A stretch of DNA of 64,000 nucleotides from Eledone cirrhosa. Lineage: Eukaryota > Mollusca > Cephalopoda > Octopoda > Eledonidae. Position numbers and translations under genes: made by a program. The DNA is taken from assembly GCA_964016885.1 (NCBI GenBank), contig OZ024743.1, positions 183,125,396 to 183,189,395 of the forward strand, in the 5' to 3' direction. Positions 62,334 through 64,000 of the stretch are shown here, piece by piece; position 1 is the first letter of the stretch, and every line of letters starts with the position of its first letter. The notes under the pieces are model-generated. The model did no database searches. It saw only the letters and a program-made list of their open reading frames with translations, and had not been told where the DNA came from.

Positions 62334-62346
62334 ACCATATATAGTC
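62319..62346 (-). repeat. Inverted remnant of the 22-bp satellite
   Basis: TACCATATATATAATACCAT and the following ATATAGTC match the reverse complement of the satellite unit. This is the last trace of the array before unique sequence. Confidence 0.75.
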
Positions 62347-62604
62347 TTGTACTCCCAATCACTTAATACCAATGGAAGTAGGATACATTTTAACCTTCTG
62401 AGCCCCCAGGTTCCTGAGACTTTAACTTCTCTCTTTTTATGTGTTTACACAGAGAAACAAACACATTTGATATTTGATATTTACAAATATGATTTTCTAA
62501 TTATTAGTGAAGTGTTTATTCACTTACAAATGTTTCTGGTACAATAAACGTGTTGAGTTAGAATTCAAATTCAAATGACAAAAAGATTATATTCTTTTAC
62601 TTTT
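62347..62604. other. AT-rich DNA, nothing recognised
   Basis: No frame longer than 66 codons and no repeat match that I can see. Confidence 0.6.
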
Positions 62605-62605
62605 G

Positions 62606-62673
<68 letters not shown>
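62605..62673. repeat. (TG)n microsatellite
   Basis: About 34 TG dinucleotides with one TGCG interruption near 62634. A nominal frame through it (Val/Cys alternation) is an artefact. Confidence 0.95.
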
Positions 62674-62678
<5 letters not shown>

Positions 62679-63126
62679 TAGGATAATTAAGAAAGAGAAG
62701 AAATGGACAACAAGACAGAGAGAAAAAAAAAATCTTTTTAAAGGAGAAACTCAAAAAAGTATATTTTTGTTTTCAAAAATAATAAGGTCAGAAAACTCCA
62801 AGGTCTTCAGCTGTTGAGATGGACTTTGGCAGTTTTGACCCCTACCAATGGTACTGTCCACCCAGGTCACAGTGTCTTACAAACAAGCCATAACACTGTC
62901 CATGGAGTAAAAGACAAAACAATAACTAATTAATCCATAACAGGTACACATAGTTTTGTGACGACTAGGAGAAAGTATTTTACTTTTATTGTAACAAAAG
63001 AAGTAAAGAAAGGAAAAAAGGCAAAAAGAAGAAAGTAAGATATGTTAAAAAATGTAATTCATTGGAATTATTTTGGTGGAGGAGAAAAAAGAACATGTTA
63101 TATATATATGAAGATTTTTAACCCCC
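62674..63126. other. Purine-rich and AT-rich DNA, nothing recognised
   Basis: Runs of A and AG-rich sequence (about 62690-62760 and 62995-63040). No coding signal or repeat match that I can see. Confidence 0.6.
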
Positions 63127-63202
63127 GATGGCAGAGCTCAAGCCGTTTCGACGGCTATTTCTGTCCAGAAATAGCCGTCGAAGCGGCTTGAGCTCTGCCG
63201 TC
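63127..63202. repeat. Near-perfect inverted repeat, 37-bp arms, 2-nt loop
   Basis: Left arm 63127-63163, loop TC at 63164-63165, right arm 63166-63202, with two mismatches in 37. It is GC-rich (key blocks GCAGAGCTCAAGCC, CGACGGCTATTTCTG) inside AT-rich DNA. It would fold into a stable hairpin as DNA or RNA. A foldback mobile element is possible; I see no flanking duplication. Confidence 0.9.
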
Positions 63203-63310
63203 AAGGTTAAACATTTTCCTATTACCCACTCTACTACCCTACATATTGAGTACTCTGGTACGTTATGGTCCATCTGGTTCCTTACCACACCTCCTTCGTT
63301 ATCTATCTAT
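63203..63310. other. Spacer between hairpin and LINE tail
   Basis: No feature seen except a short ATCTATCTAT tract just before the LINE tail. Confidence 0.55.
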
Positions 63311-64000
63311 ATCATCATCATCTTTGTTTAACATCCATTTTCCACGCTAGCATGGGTTAGACGGGAGTTGTCCCACTTGAGGCAAGGTTGATCGGGTGAC
63401 CGTGTCTCGCTCATATAGGACTATCTGGCGGGTTTTCTATGGCTGGATGCCCTTCCTAACACCAACCACATTTACAGTGTGGAACTGGGAACTTTTTACC
63501 GTGTTACGTACACGGTCACATTACAGCGTAGACTGTGTGTTTTTTTTCTCGTGACACCTACACGATCTCGATCTCATTATCTCATTTATTTGGACTGGAT
63601 GTTGTGGTACCAACTTTACAGAGAGAGGGTGGTGTTGGTGGGAATGGGAGGATAGGGTAGTGGATTGGAGTGTATATTTGGTTAAGAGGTGCCTACTGAC
63701 TGTAGATTTCACTTTGTACATAGGCAAGGCGGGTCTTCTGTATTACTGCGTAGCGCCAAAGATCTCGGTCCAGTGGCATTGTCTTAGAGAGGTGTAAGTG
63801 TGTAAGGTCGGAATTTATCAGATCGTCCCAGGTTTTTCTGGGTCTACCTACTCCGTAACTACCATCAATTTTGATCGCCCTGCACTTTTTTATACAGTTG
63901 TCGTCTTTCATGCGCATCACGTGGCCATACCAATGTAGTCTTCTCTCAAGTAAACAGCATCTGATCCCTCTTATTCCTAATTTCTCACTTAGTTCATTTA
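63311..64000 (-). mobile_element. LINE 3' end on the minus strand, cut by the window edge
   Basis: The (ATC)n tract at 63311-63322 is the tail. The following CCACGCTAGCATGGGTTAGA, GATGCCCTTCCTAACACCAA and CTCGTGACACCTACACGATC match, in reverse complement, the 3' UTR of the array LINE copies. It lacks the 113-bp duplication. It is clearly diverged from the array copies, so it is an independent insertion of the same family. Confidence 0.88.
63693..64000 (-). pseudogene. C-terminal fragment of a LINE reverse-transcriptase protein, continues off the right edge
   Basis: Minus-strand frame open from the window edge to a stop at 63693. It contains GIRGIRCCLLERRLHWYGHV, MRMKDDNCIKKCRAIKIDG, GRPRKTWDDLINSDLTHLHL and PLDRDLWRYAVIQKTRL, each matching the array copies with a few substitutions. 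The frame runs past the array copies' stop position to QSEIYSQ. The methionine near 63920 is internal. The part upstream of 64000 is outside the window, so I cannot tell whether this copy is longer or intact. Confidence 0.82.

Noticed and set aside
62575..62817. Small plus-strand frame with a Val/Cys run
   Set aside because: Generated by the (TG)n microsatellite.
63128..63331. Small plus-strand frame over the hairpin
   Set aside because: It spans both arms of the inverted repeat and shows no domain; chance frame.

Overview
The window looks like a piece of a cephalopod (octopus-like) nuclear genome, and almost all of it is tandem repeat. The taxonomic call rests on two dispersed elements. One is a tRNA-derived SINE whose body resembles the SINEs common in cephalopod genomes. 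The other is the 3' end of a non-LTR retrotransposon (LINE) with a (GAT)n tail. Both are recalled by pattern, not searched. I see no intact host gene, no RNA gene outside the SINE heads, and no prokaryotic feature.

Layout. 1-2595: a GC-richer minisatellite of about 44 bp per unit with a variable C tract, entering from the left edge. 2596-4455: non-tandem DNA holding a short coding-like remnant, a hAT-like MITE (2908-3218) with terminal inverted repeats and an 8-bp target duplication, and a decayed LINE fragment that runs directly into the next array. 4456-62117: about 57 kb of a 22-bp AT-rich satellite, roughly 2,300 units. Embedded in it are 19 SINE copies, all on the minus strand, and three nearly identical 1,108-bp LINE 3' fragments, all on the plus strand. 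62118-62346: an inverted SINE copy followed by a short inverted satellite remnant, which closes the array. 62347-64000: ordinary AT-rich DNA with a (TG)n microsatellite, a near-perfect 37-bp-arm hairpin, and a minus-strand LINE 3' end that runs off the right edge.

The most interesting structure is the organisation of the 22-bp array. The SINE and LINE copies were not inserted separately. Two SINE types (A and B) recur with the same junctions, orientation and private mutations, and the LINE copies share a private 113-bp internal duplication. The elements were captured by the satellite and amplified with it into higher-order repeats. Exact periods are visible: 4,300 bp (14.1-22.7 kb), 5,169 bp (22.1-32.5 kb), about 6.5-7.7 kb LINE-bearing units (44.8-60.1 kb), and a local 264-bp period (12 x 22) near the right end. 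Many spacings between homologous landmarks differ by whole multiples of 22 bp, as expected of unequal exchange in register.

The very long minus-strand open frames across both arrays are artefacts: the 22-bp unit contains no stop triplet in any minus-strand frame. Nothing here supports a translated product. The array might serve a structural role (heterochromatin, centromere-like), but the sequence alone does not show that.
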